This document shows positions 12,701 through 26,291 of a stretch of 64,000 nucleotides of DNA, piece by piece (position 1 is the first letter of the stretch; the number at the start of each line of letters is the position of its first letter). Under the pieces are notes generated by a model. It was not told the origin of the DNA, did not search any database, and worked only from the letters and a program-made list of their open reading frames with translations. The stretch covers positions 62,001-126,000 of the forward strand of contig VWPU01018609.1 in assembly GCA_013398955.1 (NCBI GenBank). The letters run 5' to 3'. A program made the translations under genes and the position numbers. Source of the DNA: Callaeas wilsoni (taxonomy: Eukaryota; Chordata; Aves; Passeriformes; Callaeidae).

Positions 12701-14581
12701 CAGGGTATTTTCTCCAGGCTCATTGTCAGGCAAATTCTTAAAGCTATTATTTGAAGTTTCCCACAGTCATCAGTAAAAGCTCTATTCAGCACCAAATACC
12801 AGCACATGCCTGAACAAGCTGCAGATAAGTGTCCATTTCCACAATCCATCCTCTGTTGTTTCAAACTGGACTGCTACTTGCATTAATCTGTAAGGCAAAA
12901 TTCTTTCTTAGTAAAGCTGCTAGTGTCTTATCTCACAGAAATCTAGCAAATTGTCCTACTGCATGATGTAAATGTGTGCAAGCTGGACAAAGATGATTCC
13001 TGGCTTGTGCAAGTACAATTTTCATGTACAAAATAAATATTGTATTTATATACAAAATATATGCACTGGTTTGGGCTCACATCTTTCTCATCCCCATAGA
13101 AACAGAAGTCAGTATTAGCATGGTGGGATCTGGAGAGAGGAAGAGACGACTCACCACTGGGCCCTGGAGTTTTGCGGACTCCTTCCTGCATATCCATAGT
13201 CACATCCTGTGTTGTAAGTGTCACTGAGAAGATCTGGCTTTCCTACAAGCTGTTGCTCCACAACCTTGGGCAAGATGCTCAGGGCCAGCTCTAATAAAGA
13301 ACTTTAGCGCCTAAAACAAAAGGGCTAAAAACCAAAACTGTATCCTTCAAAATAAACCTCACAACTGCTGCCTAGAGCCTGACAAGCCTGCTCTTTTTGC
13401 ACTGTGAAGGTCTCTGCGTGCAGAGAAGTGCCCCGACCTGGAACCTACAGGGATGGGGGGCAGGAGAGGTGGTGGCAAGCATGAAAATGAGGATGACACT
13501 CTCGCCTGCACACGAGGTTTCCTGCCTTCTAGCTCTGTGAAGTTGTCTGCTGTGTGGCTGGCTCCAGAGGCAGCCCCCTAGTCAGCGTGCTAGCCAGAGG
13601 CAGCTCCTCCTCACAGCTGTTTAGCTTTCCCATTGTGCAATGGCAGGAACTTTAAAATACTTAAAAATCCGAAGTTTTACCTCTGCTCTAAGCATTCAGA
13701 TCCTTTCCCACCAGCACCTTCACGTGGTGAATACTGACCTACTCCTGCTTGCCCTTTTTGCCTGCTGTAAGGGAAACATCAGGATGGGTCTGACCTGTTT
13801 GCTAAGAAGACAGAATCAAAAATGGAAGCTGCTTGTAGTTAAAAATTATATATCATCAGTAGATTTCCTGCACATGTGCACAACTAAAATGAAATAATGC
13901 AGTCAGATATCTGTGTACCTATAACAATATTGTTCTTTTTTTCTGTTCTTCAGCTAAAAAGAGGGAATTGTTGTAATTTCTGCTGACCACCCTGTATATC
14001 TGAGTGCCACAAGCTTTGTCTGCCTTTTTATTTTTAATTGATATTTTATACAAAGTCTTCACAAGTCTTCGTGTTATGCTTCAATGGACTTTCAGACAAA
14101 ATAGTAGGTAATAATCCACATCACTCTGAGTCTTATCTGAGTATTTTTCAGAAGCATTGGTATTTTCAAATTCTGAGATGTTTAAGCACATTCCTTAGAT
14201 GAAGATTGTTCCGCAAAATATTTACAATAAAACCCAAAACCCCTGTATTCTTACAAAATTATTTTCTTGTTTTCATGATGCCTTTCTGGATTTCCTTTCT
14301 TTGTATGTGATATATTTTCTCAGCCTTGCATTTTGCATTCTGAACCATAAAGCTAAGCTTTATTAGGACAGCTGAAAGATTTAAATCTTCTGCATTAGCA
14401 GTGTGATGCGTAGCAGTAAATTTCCCTAACCTTCTGGATAAAATATGTTCAGACAAAGAAAAATTGTTTTAGAGTTGTGTTCTTTTTAACACAACAGTGA
14501 CACCACTCAGATGCTGCAGCAAGACAAGTAAAACCAGTAGTCGTTCTTTTGCCAAGCTTAGATTGAAATCTTAGAAGGGAC

Positions 14582-14595
14582 TTTTTTTTTTTTTT
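14582..14595. repeat. poly-T run (14)
   Basis: An uninterrupted T run in AT-rich unique sequence. Confidence 0.9.
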
Positions 14596-15808
14596 GACAG
14601 AATATTTTATAAATACATAAACATCTGCTTCCTTAAAATATCTTTGGTTTATCCCTTGGCTTATTATGTTGCTGCTTGGCTTATTCTTTTCTGGCTTTTC
14701 AAGGTTAGGAATGAAAATGTAATGCTTGAAATTGTTGGTTGGCTCATGCTAAGTCTACACATTTTGGAAGTCTAGTTTTGACAAGGCAGTCTGCCTTTGT
14801 TATACAGTAGACTTCAAGCTTAAGGGACCTTAAACCATGCTTGATGAATTTAACAATAGCTTAAAGACATCCATTCTGCTTACAATAGGACTTCAGCACA
14901 TTGAAACAGTATTTTCTAGGAGGACCCTTTATTGCTGTTAAGAGTATTGGTGGTACTCTCACAACCTGATTCTAAACATCTAAGCAGGTACCCCAAGTCT
15001 GAACCTGGCACTAATCTCTGTGCCACTAGTGAGACAACACATCACTGTTGTATTTCATGTTTCATATCCTCAGAGAATATGAAAATTAGAGTTTCATGAA
15101 TGAGCAAATATTAAAAACTAGTAAATAAAAAATGAAAGCAGATTATGTTTTTATGGCTCTAGGCCAAAATGGTCTTTTGAAAGATATTCAAGTTAAGAAA
15201 AACACACTTACTGGTGCAGTCCTGTTTCAAAATTAAGGTCAATTTACGTACTCTAAGATAACAACCTAAATCTACTATGTTTATTCATGCCATTAATTCA
15301 TGCTTGTTATATCAGACCTATGTTTTTACAACAGATCTCCCAGTCATCTCACCTAAATATGCTTCTGTCTGCATATTAGTGTCATCTTGGAGCACCTAAA
15401 TTAGAATCCTTTAGGATGAAATTAAGCCAGCAGCACTCAGCACTCTGCTGAACACCAACCCTCCAGCAGCAGCACCCCTACTCCATGCCAGCTGCTCCTG
15501 GGTGTTCAGTCTAGAGGAAAACCTGACCCAAAGCAAGCCTCCTGTAGCCCACCCAGCATGGGCTGGGGCTCCTCTGGGTCTGTGGTTTGCTCTGCGGGTG
15601 CAGAGCCGTGTGCCTCCCAGTCCATGCGCGCGTGGCCTCTGTCATGAAAAGAGCACGGGCCTGAATCTCAGCTCCTGCTCAGTGCAGGTTCTTTCTTTAG
15701 CACCACTGAAGTGGCACTGATTAATATGACTTCAGGAACAGGGTCAAGTGAAATGGTTTTGAATGGAATATATGGCAGAGAAAAGATGTTACAGACATTG
15801 ATCTGGCC

Positions 15809-15824
15809 TTTTTTTTTTTTTTTT
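15809..15824. repeat. poly-T run (16)
   Basis: An uninterrupted T run about 100 bases after the GC-richer patch at 15420-15720. No retroposed gene is recognised beside it. Confidence 0.9.
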
Positions 15825-18800
15825 AAGAGACATTTCTTACTCTTTAGATGGCTATAAAGTAACTCCAATGAAAACCACAACACAGATGCTGCTCTGCTCA
15901 AAACTCTTCACTGCACTTCAGTAATTGCAGGACTAGTTGCTAATCAAAGTGGTCCTTGAGAACTTAAATGATGCAGGTAATAAAAACAAACAGATCAAAG
16001 CTATGTACAGATAAAGGAAATGGAAAACAAAGGGTGTCTAAAATATTTACTTTATGATATAGAGCAAGGCCTTGGCCATGCCAAAAGACCTTGGATTCCT
16101 AAAAGCCTGAGTTGAGCTTGCTTTCATTTTATCATCAGACCCATCAAATACAGAATCTCAGCTGACATCTTTGTGCATAGCTTTAATTTAAACTCTACTG
16201 AAGATGTAGTTTAATGTAACCACCAAATCGCATACAGAACCACTGCTGAGTTTCTGAGAAGAGTGAAATGAAAGAAAATCAAATATATTTCACTTGCTTC
16301 TGGTATTATTCATTATTATGATTATTAGCGAGTGACTTGACATTGTTGATTGAATGCAAAAGGATTCATATTCTGCTTGATAGTGGTAAATAACTGTTAT
16401 GTAGGAAGCTTTTAGAGTCCTTACACTGTTTGTTTCACATTTGCTTCCTAAGCAAGCAGGACTTGGATCCTCCTAAACCCCAGCCATTTTGTTTTGCAGA
16501 TCAGAGTGGGTGATTACAGTGTACCTTCTGGCTTTAAAATATGTTACTTGTTTGTATTACAACACCATCAGGACAAAATCAGCTGTGCCAAGCCCAGTAA
16601 AAGACATGAGCAGAGACAATCTTTACCCCCAAAAGATTCAGCATCTAAATAAATACAATCATTTTTGTGATGTAAATATCAGCAGAGAATTCCTCTGAGG
16701 CTAAGCACAAAATAGTCTAAAATACAATTATTGTGAATTGTTACATAAAACAGCACTGGATGAATGTGAAATGTCAACATGTTTCAGGTAGCTTTTGTAA
16801 GGCTTCTTTTTAATTTGGCTGTTCTTGTACACCACTAACATTTTCCAAGCCATTAAAATACCCCTGGTACAGCCTATTAGTTTTGCAAAATAAAATGTGC
16901 ATCTTCTCTTCAGCATTATTCTTTTACAAAAATGGGTTTTCAACCAGCTGCGTGAACTGGATTTACATACTAACAAGTTTTCCCCTATTTCTCCTAATTT
17001 GGAACCTGAACTGCTTAGGTCCTTATCAATCAATGTGATGGACTTGTATAACTAAAGTGTTAGAAAGGGCTTTGAAATGGGTAAAGAAGCAGAATATGTA
17101 ACCCTAAAACTGATGGTGACCATCAAATTTTCCAGGAAGTATTTTTTTCCTTGTATTAGACTAATTTATTGACGTTTCATGCTGTGTATTCCATGGTCCC
17201 GCCAACTAATGCTAGCCAAAATTTTCAATTAGAAACGTAGACCATCTGAAGAAAAGGCTGTTTCTTTTCACTTCTATTTCTTCCTCATTTATTTTTGTAT
17301 TTATTCAAGTCCTCTGGAGAACTGCAAAGACTGCATTATGCCCAGTTAATTTACAGCCCTCATTTTTATTGGGTTACTGTGAATTCCAGTTTTTAAGTCA
17401 GCGTTGCTATGTCACAAAAAGACATGTGTGTACATCTTGTATGCAGGGCGAATTTTGTATGAAAGTAAGTGCTAGGATGAGGTGCTAGAATGCTAATAGC
17501 ATATTTGTGAGTTTCATAGCAGCAGAGCTGACAGGCAAACAGATTCTGGCATGTCATTTCAGACTATTTTGTCACAAAATTAGCTTTGTGAAAATTTTTT
17601 TTAGCACTTTGGATTTTTTTGTTTTGATTTTCATCCTTTTATTTTTCTAAAGTCTTACAAATTGCAATTAATTGTCTTAAAGTTTCAAGTTCTAATGAAT
17701 CCAAATAATTTTTTCCTAGTTTTCTATTTATAAATGTTTCCTAAATGAAGAACTTGGGAGGCCAAGATCAAATTTGCAGTACAAGATATTTGATGTATTC
17801 ATTTGTTAATAACTTGTACCTTATTTCTGCTTTGATTTTGCCTGACTTCAGTCTCCAGACACCTTTTTATCCCTTTTCTCTTTACAAAGCCCCATTACCT
17901 TCTTCCTGTGCGATACATGATGATTAGTCCTTCAGCAGCTATGAAGTTTTCGTTCAGTTATTAATTAATTTTTTGTCTATTAAAAAGTCCCACCCAGAGT
18001 CACGATATATTGGGTGAAATACTTTTGGCCTGACAAAAGACAGACAGGCACTTCACAGATATAATAGCCTGAGCCTGGATGAGCACAAAAAGCAGCAAAA
18101 ATCCAGTCACCTCAGCTGTTTTATGAAGCTCTCTGGGATCACTGAGGAGTTGTACCCACACCATTGTTTGAAAAGTAAATAAAGACACAAAGTTCTGTTT
18201 CAGAGCAAGGAGCAGAACCCAGTGTGATGTCGCTATCCTCTTGCAGATAACAGGGAATCTCATGTTGGTTTCAAGAGGGCTCTGATGTCTCCCGTGGTCA
18301 CCTGTTTCTCTTTCCATTGCATTCCTCCCTTTCACTGACCATTCTATTTCCTCCCAAAGTTTATGGGATCCCCTTGATTTATGCCAACAAATGTTTGATT
18401 TCAATCAGGTCTGGGCAAAGGATTTGGGGTTGGTTGGTTCATTTACCTTTTATCATTTTACTCAGCACTGGTTAAGCACAAAAATAAAAATTAAATGACT
18501 GACATATAGCCCTTATTCTTCCAAATCATAAATGTCATAGTATTAGCAAAGCTGTCTGAAGCCATTTTTCAGGGGGAGACAAGTTCCAGTGGCAAAGCTG
18601 GCTTATGAAACTTCATTCTTCTCCTATCCATCCTGCTGCTGATTCCTCTCCCTCACCTCCTCAGTGCTATGGAAGGAGCAGTTTAGGGGCCCATACTGCA
18701 TGTCACAGGAACAGTTAAAATAAAATAACCAAAATAACCCTTCATTTCGGTGCACAGGTACTGCTGAGCCAGTGAAAAAACGAACCATGTAGTGGTGGTT

Positions 18801-19494
18801 ATGGCAACGAGCAGCTGAGAGAAGCAAACCAGTCAACAAATTCTTCAAAAGGCTTCTCCTCCCTCCTCTGTGCCGTGGACTGGCCTTTGCATAAGAGCTG
18901 GACTGTGCCTACTGAAAGAAAATACTATTTGTGCATAAAAAAATTAATAGCCAGTCCAGAGACTACCGATGAGATAAAAAAGGAAAAAAATAATTTTATG
19001 ACAGTTTCATAGAAGAAAATATTGCATAGGAACAATGTCTGACCTCTTCAGGGCATATTACCAATATTTCATGAGCCTGTGAGGAAAGGCAACATTTAGC
19101 AACGCAGCATTGAATTTCCATCTGAAAATTTCATGTCTGTGGCAGGCAGCAGAAATAGTAGCTTGCACGCTGAATCTGTGGAGTTTTTCAAGGAATCCAG
19201 AAATTATCTGTGCAAAACTTGCATAAACATTGAGTCAGGAAAAGTACTGCTTAAAGTTACTAAGTGGAGTTTTATTAAGTAAAAATTCTTCAGTAATGGT
19301 TTTTAAAAAAATTCATTTAAATAGGTTTCTGACAAGGAATGTACATAATGTACTAAGGCATATTATAAGTATCTCTAAGTTGAACTGAATGAAATGTGTC
19401 TGGGACTTGAGAATTTCCCTCCAGGAAGAAAGGATTGAGAATTATGCTTTCAGGTTCAACAAAATACAGAAGAGAGGTGATTAAAAAATGAGGG

Positions 19495-19542
19495 AAAATG
19501 TTTCTATTGGAAAACACAATTTCATTGAAATTGAAACATTTT
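19495..19542. repeat. nested inverted repeats
   Basis: AAAATGTTTC (19495-19504) pairs with GAAACATTTT (19533-19542). Inside it, CAATTTC (19517-19523) pairs with GAAATTG (19527-19533) around a 3-base loop. The inner and outer right arms share one base. The fold is AT-rich and short, with a 12-base unpaired left segment. Confidence 0.8.
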
Positions 19543-21894
19543 GCATGAATAAATCACCTCTAATGAAATCTTCTGGGGTAAATCTTTGCAAGGAGATGGT
19601 GTCATAACATAAAAAAATACTTTGTTTTTACTTCTGATTCCTTTGTTTAGACTTTTCAATCATTTTAATAAATCAGCCACAATATATCATGTTCTATATC
19701 AAGATGACTTCTTTTTCCTGGAAAAGAAATGCTTCAGTAATATTTTATCAGTAATTATTTTTAAACTTCAATATTCTTCTGGAAGTTTCTGATGAGAAGT
19801 AAGGCAGATAGTATTTCATATTTTTATTTCATGACTCCCACCATCTTTGATTCCACACTCAGTCTTTACTTAGTACTCTCAGAGACATGCTGTCCAGGAC
19901 AAAGCCTGCCGAATTTTGTAGTAAATGACTCTTTGAAGAAGATATCTAGCCACATTTAAGGATTTCCATCACTAGTAAATGCTAGGGGATGGGGGGGTGA
20001 TAGGGCAGAATGAGAACTCAGCCAGCTGAGATCTTTATTTGCCTGAGAACATAATTAAGCAAATATATTGGTCATGACAATGAATGGATTGAGTTTTATT
20101 TCCCTGTATGATCACATAGTAGTATTTTTCCTGATATAACCTGACTAGGATGGTCACATAAATATGCCTACTCTGTAGTTTATTGTCCTTCCAGTACATG
20201 AATTTATTTTAGTGATAAGTATGTACCACAATGTAGTCGTGTTCCCCTAGTGCTGCTGTTACCCTGCCTGGGCTGGAAAGGGCTGCTGCATTACTTCAGG
20301 TCTGTCTGTGCACTGTCGTTTGTGTCCTATCTGGTTGTTTTTGTAAGAAAATCGTGAGGAGAATGAGAAAATGTCAGCAACTTAAACTACTGGCTAATAG
20401 GCGAAATTGAGACCAGTGTGTTCATGATTAATAAACGGTGACTGATAGAAGATGAGTGGATTCAGTGTATGCCTTTGGCAGATACATTAATTCATGTGTG
20501 TTCTCCACGTGTGAGGAGATGTGACCATTCCCCAGCACTCCAGCCATGAACAGCAAACCATCACAGCAATATTTGCACAGGAGAGGGCAAACATGTACAT
20601 AGGGAATAACCATTTTGTGCAGGTGTCTGGTGGCTCATGCAGGGGTAGCTGCTGCTGTAGTGCAGGCAGAGGGCTGAGAAGTCCATAACAAATTCACTGA
20701 TAACTAAATTTGTCTTCCATTTTGCTGCTCAGAAGATGTGTCCTGTTGAGGAGGAAAAGAGGGAAGAGATAGCTTTCCTGGTCTATTAAATTAGGGATTT
20801 GTAATTTAAAGCAAAGATAATAACATTCTTTCATTTTCCTTGGCGTAGAAGGTGTCAACATGTATTTACCAAAGAGTGAAGTGGGTAAGGGCACAGGAGA
20901 AATATAGCTAGAAAGTAATGAGCTTTTTCAGAGTAATTTTTCTCTTAAATGTATGTTTCTAGCCATATTCATGTTTGTTTAGTAACATGAATTATGCTAA
21001 CTACTTATATCAAATGACTTCATCTGAAAGCACTACCTTGTGCATAAAGCCCTTAAGCTCTGATTGTGCAAAGATTTATGTATGTATTTAACTTAATATG
21101 TCCTGGGCCTTCCCTAGCTAAACTTAGGCCTTCTTACATCGTTGTAATGAATGTAAGTGCATTTCATGACTACTTTTAAACCAATCTTGTTACAAGGCCG
21201 TTTTAGAGAAACCACAGAGTAAATAAATGATGGACTCTGTGAGTAGGCCAATTGATTTCAATTATGCCATTCACAATGGGTTGTGTGTGTCTGTGTGCAT
21301 GCGAGTATTTATCCATGTGCATCTCTGCAGAATCAGGTTACTCTTACATATCTGACCTCTATTATTGACTGAACCTAAGTGAGAACTCTGAGCAATTACA
21401 TCTTCTAATGCTTCATATTAAGCATTGTATAATCAGTTGTTGCTCCCCTTCTTTAGTTATTAGGGATTATTATTGTCTCTGGGTTGCATGGTGAGAGAAT
21501 TACTTTTTATTCTGAAATCTGTTATGTGTGGTCGTTACATGTAGCATGAGAAGCGCTGAGAGTCTGCCACTGAGTATGGACTATCTCCTTCTGTGCCTAG
21601 ATAATTACAAAGGTTGAAGGCAATGTTCCCCATCTGTGACTCTGCAAAACACTGAATACACATTTTCTTCTGCATTTCCAGTACAGTTAATCACATTGCA
21701 GAAGAGATTACATTAAATACATTATCAAGACCAAACCATTAACCAAATGTCGCTCAGATGTCAGTGAACAAAGAATTATGTGAATCCAGAATTATGTGCT
21801 TAACAGACCTTGAGCTTTCAAGTCAATAGTTATCCTGATTCTTCCATCCATCAATATGGGTAAAGGCTGTATTTCCAGGCAAAGCTTAGATCTG

Positions 21895-22065
21895 ACAACT
21901 CAATATTTGTATGTGATGAGAATTGTAATTATTTTAATTTGAATGTTAATTAATTTATTTGATAACTGCCTATTGGGCTTGTGCTCCATCTGGCCCAATT
22001 TCTTGTGTCTTGGTAATATTTATTTGGGATCTGATGACGAACACCAGGTGTGTTTATATGCTTTG
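21895..22065. promoter_or_regulatory. candidate conserved non-coding block
   Basis: Seen: TTAATTAATTTATTT near 21946, a pair of CCATCTGGCCCAAT-type words, and CACCAGGTGTG near 22042, which combines an E-box CAGGTG with a T-box half-site AGGTGTG. Inferred only from the mixed homeodomain and E-box content. Confidence 0.18.
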
Positions 22066-24101
22066 AACTAATGGTGGAAAATGTCATTCTTCAGAATTCC
22101 TGAGGCAGAATGCTAGGTATTTAATTGTGAATCTATTAATTTCATCATCTGAATCTATATTTCCATTACTCTTTGCATATACAGTGAAAATCTGAGTCAA
22201 GAAGCTTTCCCATATATGCTAGCACACATGTTGTTTAAAAGCATCATGGTTAGACTCAGATTATTACTGTTCTCACAGTCATTTGGAGAAAGCAAGGCAT
22301 ATGTGTATAAGTTCAGTTAGATAAAATTCAGCACAAATAAAGTGGGCTTCTGGGAGGAACAATCTAAACTATTCACACATGACTGACTTTTAAATTAATG
22401 GCAAGCACTTGGGAGAAGTTCTGGAGTCATTGTGGACAGCTCAATAGAAGCATCTGCTCAGCACAGCACTGGCAAAATAATGAATAAACGATCATTCAAG
22501 CCAGCTCTCCACCTTTCTGAAGCTGCAGAACTGAAATGGGACCCAGCTCACTAATCTCAGCAATTTAAAAGTTAGGCATCCTGTGTAAAGTAGTTACTGA
22601 AGCTCTTTCTGTGGTCAATGGAGGGAGACTAACCTCTGGAGGACAATCCAGCTAGCTAAAGTATATCTGCAGTAAGCAGAATTAAGTGTCTTTTTGAGGT
22701 GGCATGATTTCCACCAGCTGTAGAGAGGTAAAGCATCTGTTTTAAACTCCAGGAGTAGCTTTTAAATAGATAAAGCTCTGTAGGATGTTGACATCTCCAT
22801 GCCTTGCTCTCTGCCCTTGATATTGCATTTATTTTGCTGAAAAATTATGGAGCTAGGCTGATAAGGTTCTTGGCAGGTACAAAGAGGACCACATATCTTA
22901 CAGATACTGCACTTACCAGACTTTCCACGCTGGGAATTGTAGCTGTCTTCAGAAACTCTGCAAGAAGGCAAAACACTCTTGTGGTCAACCCTATAAGCTT
23001 AGACTTTCCTGGCTGAGATGTTTATGGCTGCAGTACACTTTCCTCTGGCAGCTGGCATTCCTGTTCTGTCCAAATTCTCATAGTTTAATCAGTAGAGAAC
23101 CTAAGGACTGACTTATTTTTATGTCGTTGTGTTTATTATTTGGCACAGTTGTGTTCCTGGCTCCTCATCTGATCCGATGGCCTAACCCGGTAGTAATTCA
23201 GGAACAGTAGGCAACTTCATAAGCAGGGGAAAAGAGTGCTATTGGTGTAGGACTGTTCTAAGAGAGAAACTTGCTGTTGCAAAATCTAATAACAATATGG
23301 ATCATGGACCGAGTCTTCTATATTCCATTCCTCAGTAAAAGTTTCCTTCAGGGTCAGTGTGAGCTCCTTCCCCCAATGGTGAAGTCTTCTCAGTAATTCC
23401 CTAACAGTGAATGCAGAGCTTAGGATTCACCTGTTTTCCTTTTGAATATATGCTATTTAGGAGAAGCTCTGTAAAACTTTGAAGCAGGTATCTGGAGAAA
23501 ATTATCCAGGAAGTGAACTTTTTGGTTTCTGCCTGCCTTGCCAATTCCCAATATGGAGAAAAAGATTTACAGGGTTCACAGGAAATGAGATTAATAAGTA
23601 TTTTTTTAAACTCTTAGCCATCTTTAGCTGTTAAAAAATGGGATTTGAAGCTCCTTACTTTTAACACGATGTATGAATATACTGTAAGCACGTAACAAGT
23701 GACACACCTTGTGAATTTTTAAACCTAATACAAATAAACCCAGTGCACTAGGAATACTGACAAAGCTAGAATTTCCATATCTAAGAATCAGACCATTTGT
23801 TCTAGTTCAAGTGTAAAAACTATTACACAGTACAGCCATTAAAATCATTCTTCCAGCTGCTAATGGTTGGTTTGTCTACAAAATGTTCTGAGTGCAGCCT
23901 GTTAGAATTGATAAATGCACAACTCAGCAAATTCCATCTGCGTATTTTCAATAAATTGGAGGGCAAATGCAAACAGAAATGTGAATTTGAAGTTATTTGG
24001 CCTCCCAATGTCCTTTACAAAGGAACACCAGATTGTCCATTTGCATACATTTTCATTCACAAAAGGCCTTATAACACTTCCTTTAAAGTTACAGTGTAAT
24101 G

Positions 24102-24177
24102 CAAGAAACACCCCAAAAAACAGCCAACACACAACCTCCCCCAAGAAACCAACAAAAAAAAACCCAAAAACAAAACT
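24102..24177. repeat. A/C-rich low-complexity tract
   Basis: This tract of about 75 bases is almost free of G and T on the plus strand, with runs such as CCCCAAAAAACAG and AACAAAAAAAAACCCAAAAA. It shows strong strand asymmetry and no fixed period. Confidence 0.85.
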
Positions 24178-26268
24178 TCAAGGAACAGAGATAAATTCTA
24201 CATAATTATGGGACTATGGTCAATTTAAGATAAATGTCATATAACTAGGTATGTATCTGATACAAGGAGAGGAAACTTCCATGAAAAGTGTACAATTACA
24301 CTCCCGTGATACTGGAATTCATACTGCATAATGATATTGCTCAGCTACATGGGACAAACACATGGAAATGTCTTGTCAGATGAATTCTAATATTATCTGA
24401 AAAAATATACAGGACAGCAGCACTACAGAGTTTCATAGATAAAAATTGGCTTATTTTTTTCACTGCAATGGATTTTCTTTGCTGTCTTCAGGGAGCAACT
24501 TAATCAGCTCCGAAGAAGCTCCAAAATAGCCTCATAACAAAATTAAATGAGGTTAAATTAGACCTATGTCTCACAATGGAATCTGTAGTTGATTAATTAG
24601 AAATAAAGGAAAAAAGGAGGATGTCTAAAAGGCTCTGCTGTGAGACTACTTTTCAGTACCTTTTTGTAGGATGGCAGAATAAACTTACATACTTTCATCC
24701 CATGAAGAAGACCATGGAAATTCAAATTCACCACACAGTATGTCATTGTCAATTATTCTTTTTAAGACCAGGATCAGTAAATATGAATGTAAAAACTGAC
24801 TGCTCATGTGAATCCTAATTCACTTTTATTCACATCTAAAATCTGATTCCTCAAGAAACATCCCGCCTTTGTTAGGAATATTAAGCAAAATCATCCTTCC
24901 TTTTTAAGAAAGACTAAAAGCTGTAGATGAAAAACAATTCTTCTTTAAACATAAAGGCAGATTAATTTTGGAAAACTCAAGTGAGCTTTAGGGTTAGCAC
25001 ATTCCTCTTTTCACTTATGACTGTAATTTTAAATGAGGTTTGAAGGAAGAGCGCTCCACCGCATCAGCACTGTGGGTAGTACAAGGGCATCCTCAGTTTT
25101 TCTGCCCAGTACATATTCAGTGTTTGGCTCAAGGAAGTTGGTAGTGGTGGTCCTGACTCCAGAAGTGGAGATGACTCTTGCACTGCACTGTTTTCATAAT
25201 AAAAGATGATTAAACTTTTGGTCTTCTGCAAATGATTAGTTAATTTTCTGGAACGCTAGAAAATAATATGGGATTTTTTTAACAGTGTATACAGTAGCCT
25301 TGAAATGTTATTTTACCCAACAGAAATGCAGTTTCATCCTAGGACTTATCTCCAACAGGCAATATTCATTGTTCTGCACCTGTATGGATACTCTCACACT
25401 TGGCAATACCAGTTTGTTGTGAGACAAAGGTATCATCACATAACAGGAGATGATGCATTGTACATGATGGATAACCATGGCAAAGGGACAGTAATTTAGC
25501 CAAAAATGATAGTTCACAAGTGTGTCACTAGTTCAGATTTAGCCACAAGTACTGCTTGCCAAAGAGCTGTTTGGTTTTCCTTTTTCACTTGCACAGATGT
25601 GAATTGAGCTGCTGAAGATCTGCAGACTAACAATACAGTATTTGTGATGAATAATTCAACTGCCCTACTAACCAGTTGTCTGGTTAATGTACCAGTTGAA
25701 ATAAATGGAAATTTTTTGCATCTGTTAACAGATGTTATGTGCAAGTTTAAAAAACTGAGAGGACATCATGGTTGTGACTTATCTAGGCTCTAAGAGTATA
25801 ACTACCATGTCCTGCAAAAGGTTTAAGACCATATCTGTTGAATTTATTAATTCTTATCTGCGTATCATTCCTCTAATAAACTCCATGTGGCCAAGAAAAG
25901 ATCCAGGTGGCGTTCTGCTGCTGGTGTCTCTAACCTCCACTCTGCTGCAAGCTCTTAAACAATTAGCTTAATTTTTGTAATTAGTTTTGATGTGGGGTCT
26001 GGGGTTTGTAGAATATTAGGAACTGTTTCAACAGGCATCTATAAAAGGGGTAAGCCGTATTATAGCTGGAATACATGACTTAATTAATTTTCTCTCAGAA
26101 CACATGTAATCAATATTATCAACCAGAAACATGTTGTGTCCTGTATTCTTTCTGTCATCTCTAAATGGTGCTTTATGAACCCTAGGTGGTATAATGATGA
26201 ATATTGTGACAGGAAAAAGGATTTTCTATGTTGATGTGACACTGTACAGTGATACAGGCAACTCTTTT

Positions 26269-26291
26269 GTATGGAGCTGGGAGCTCCATAC
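26269..26291. repeat. 10-bp hairpin with 3-base loop
   Basis: GTATGGAGCT (26269-26278) and AGCTCCATAC (26282-26291) are perfect reverse complements around the loop GGG. No poly-T run follows that would suggest a pol III terminator. Confidence 0.9.

Larger units (their letters stand above)
9784..21894. other. unique sequence, no gene seen
   Basis: Mostly AT-rich. GC-richer patches occur at about 13400-13620 (with CCAGAGGCAGC duplicated about 30 bases apart) and 15420-15720 (with CATGCGCGCGTGG). A minus-strand frame of 134 codons at 18000-18404 has no recognisable domain. A weak bulged hairpin lies at 17566-17595. Confidence 0.55.

Noticed and set aside
16485..16698. Possible exon: TTTTGTTTTGCAG followed by a 69-codon open frame
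   Set aside because: An acceptor-like word is common in T-rich DNA; no donor was identified and the translation is not protein-like in any way I recognise.
17566..17595. Bulged hairpin ATTTT..CACAAA / TTTGTGAAAAT
   Set aside because: AT-rich, short and bulged; expected by chance in a window of this size.
18000..18404. 134-codon minus-strand open frame
   Set aside because: No recognisable domain or family, and no supporting promoter, splice or poly-A context.
21282..21302. TG-rich stretch
   Set aside because: Only four to five TG units in a row, broken by other bases; too short to call a microsatellite.
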